DNA from: JARRKU01 sp963675565
GTDB lineage: Bacteria > Desulfobacterota > Desulfobacteria > Desulfobacterales > Desulfosarcinaceae
Reading direction: 5' to 3'
Length of the DNA stretch: 64,000 nt
NCBI GenBank assembly: GCA_963675565.2
Contig: CAXXYD010000004.1
Coordinates: 806,001-870,000, forward strand
Below the pieces are notes generated by a model. It made no database searches and was not told where the DNA came from. It saw only the letters and a list, made by a program, of their open reading frames with translations. Positions 63,517 through 64,000 of this stretch are shown here, piece by piece. Positions within the stretch are counted from its first letter, which is position 1, and each line of letters opens with the position of its first letter. The translations under genes were made by a program, and so were the position numbers.

Positions 63517-64000
63517 TCAATGCATCTCTTCGAAGTACTGCACCTGATAGATTTCGACGGCCAACTCGCCATCGCGCCATGTATCGGCCGGCAACCCGGC
63601 CTTCATGCATAAATGGGAGAGAAATTCTTCGGTTTCCGGAAGCTGTTCCCATACCTGGGGCAAAAAGGTGGCTCCGCTGAAATTTTTGCGAATGGTTACA
63701 CCGTCCACACCGGGTCTGATCTTGGCGAGCAGATCATCGACATCCCGATAGTCCAGGGAGTGCGGTTCAGTCAGAACGCTGACCTCCACGGAAATACGGT
63801 CCAGTTCGCGGCTGTCCAGGGGGCTGAAACGGGGGTCATGGAAAGCGGCATTCAACGCATTGCTGCGCACGCCCTCCACCAAGGGCTGGCGCCCTTCCAG
63901 GCTGCCGATACATCCTCTCAGGCGCCCGTTTTTCTTAAGGGTCACAAAGGTGCCACAGAGTTGATTCAAGACAGGGTCTTTGATCTGACGCTCCAGGGCC
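63517..64000 (-). CDS. amrA: AMMECR1/AmrA domain protein (5' end beyond the window)
   Basis: The frame is open through the right edge and ends at 63517, giving about 160 residues. It has the AMMECR1 core: TLKKNGRLRGCIGSLEGRQP, NALNAAFHDPRFSPL, ISVEVSVLTEP and GVTIRKNFSGATFLPQVWEQ. In bacteria it is part of the AmmeMemoRadiSam system with a Memo-like and a radical SAM protein; the function is unknown. The residues before TTG 63969 (ALERQIKDPVL) continue the domain, so the true start is upstream of the window. The Memo and radical SAM partners may lie further right. Confidence 0.9.
   Translation of the reverse strand, partial: ALERQIKDPVLNQLCGTFVTLKKNGRLRGCIGSLEGRQPLVEGVRSNALNAAFHDPRFSPLDSRELDRISVEVSVLTEPHSLDYRDVDDLLAKIRPGVDGVTIRKNFSGATFLPQVWEQLPETEEFLSHLCMKAGLPADTWRDGELAVEIYQVQYFEEMH

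Overview
The window looks like chromosomal DNA of a sulfate-reducing Desulfobacterota bacterium, probably near Desulfosarcina or Desulfococcus. The evidence is a GC-rich core, a large FAD/Fe-S D-lactate dehydrogenase, a fused LldF-LldE lactate oxidase subunit with LldG, a DUF3786 protein, several MoeA-type molybdenum cofactor genes and an AmmeMemoRadiSam protein. Species-level assignment is inference. TTG and GTG starts are common, and several were chosen here from the ribosome-binding site.

Layout. Positions 1-1.3 kb are AT-rich and nearly gene-free, ending at a tRNA-Asn with a clear promoter and terminator. A hisS-aspS operon follows (minus strand). A complete IS4-type insertion sequence (4943-6651, 9-bp target duplication) sits just upstream of an intact promoter driving a hyuA-like / HDAC-like / epmA operon (6.7-10.6 kb). 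Next come a hybrid sensor kinase without a recognisable sensor end (11-13.2 kb) and a five-gene minus-strand operon, uppP-phosphomannomutase-MFS-trmO-MOT1 molybdate transporter (18.4-13.2 kb). A second minus-strand operon holds MoeA-PBP, archease and RtcB (22.4-18.5 kb).

The most interesting region is 22.4-27.8 kb. It holds a VIT/vWA surface protein with a PEP-CTERM-like tail, an exosortase (XrtK-like), and a CreB/CreC-like two-component system. In front of it is an array of four TTCA repeats at exact 11-bp spacing that resembles the CreB operator. This looks like a self-contained, dedicated exosortase system that controls its own substrate, an exosortase counterpart of the proteobacterial dedicated (class GN) sortase system.

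Then follow parE-parC (28-32.4 kb), a second moeA with a 2-hydroxyacid dehydrogenase, two unknown-function genes, and fcl and gmd for GDP-L-fucose. A D-lactate dehydrogenase lies divergent from a FadR/LldR-type regulator, with TGGTnnnACCA-like operators between them (39-43.2 kb). From 43.5 to 50.8 kb are a QueG-like Fe-S protein, a methyltransferase, a PhnD-like binding protein coupled to a chemoreceptor, and transketolase. From 51.2 to 54.1 kb two L,D-transpeptidases flank a Lpp-like alanine-rich lipoprotein ending in Lys-Lys, a probable outer-membrane tethering unit. The right end has a radical SAM protein, acetoacetyl-CoA synthetase, a GT-B-like protein, the lldG-lldFE operon, a small secreted protein behind a sigma-54 promoter, and a partial AMMECR1/AmrA gene.

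A family of intergenic repeats (at least five copies, A-E) is scattered through the window. Two copies carry a hairpin followed by TTTTAATATTGAAT just before the start of uppP or parE.
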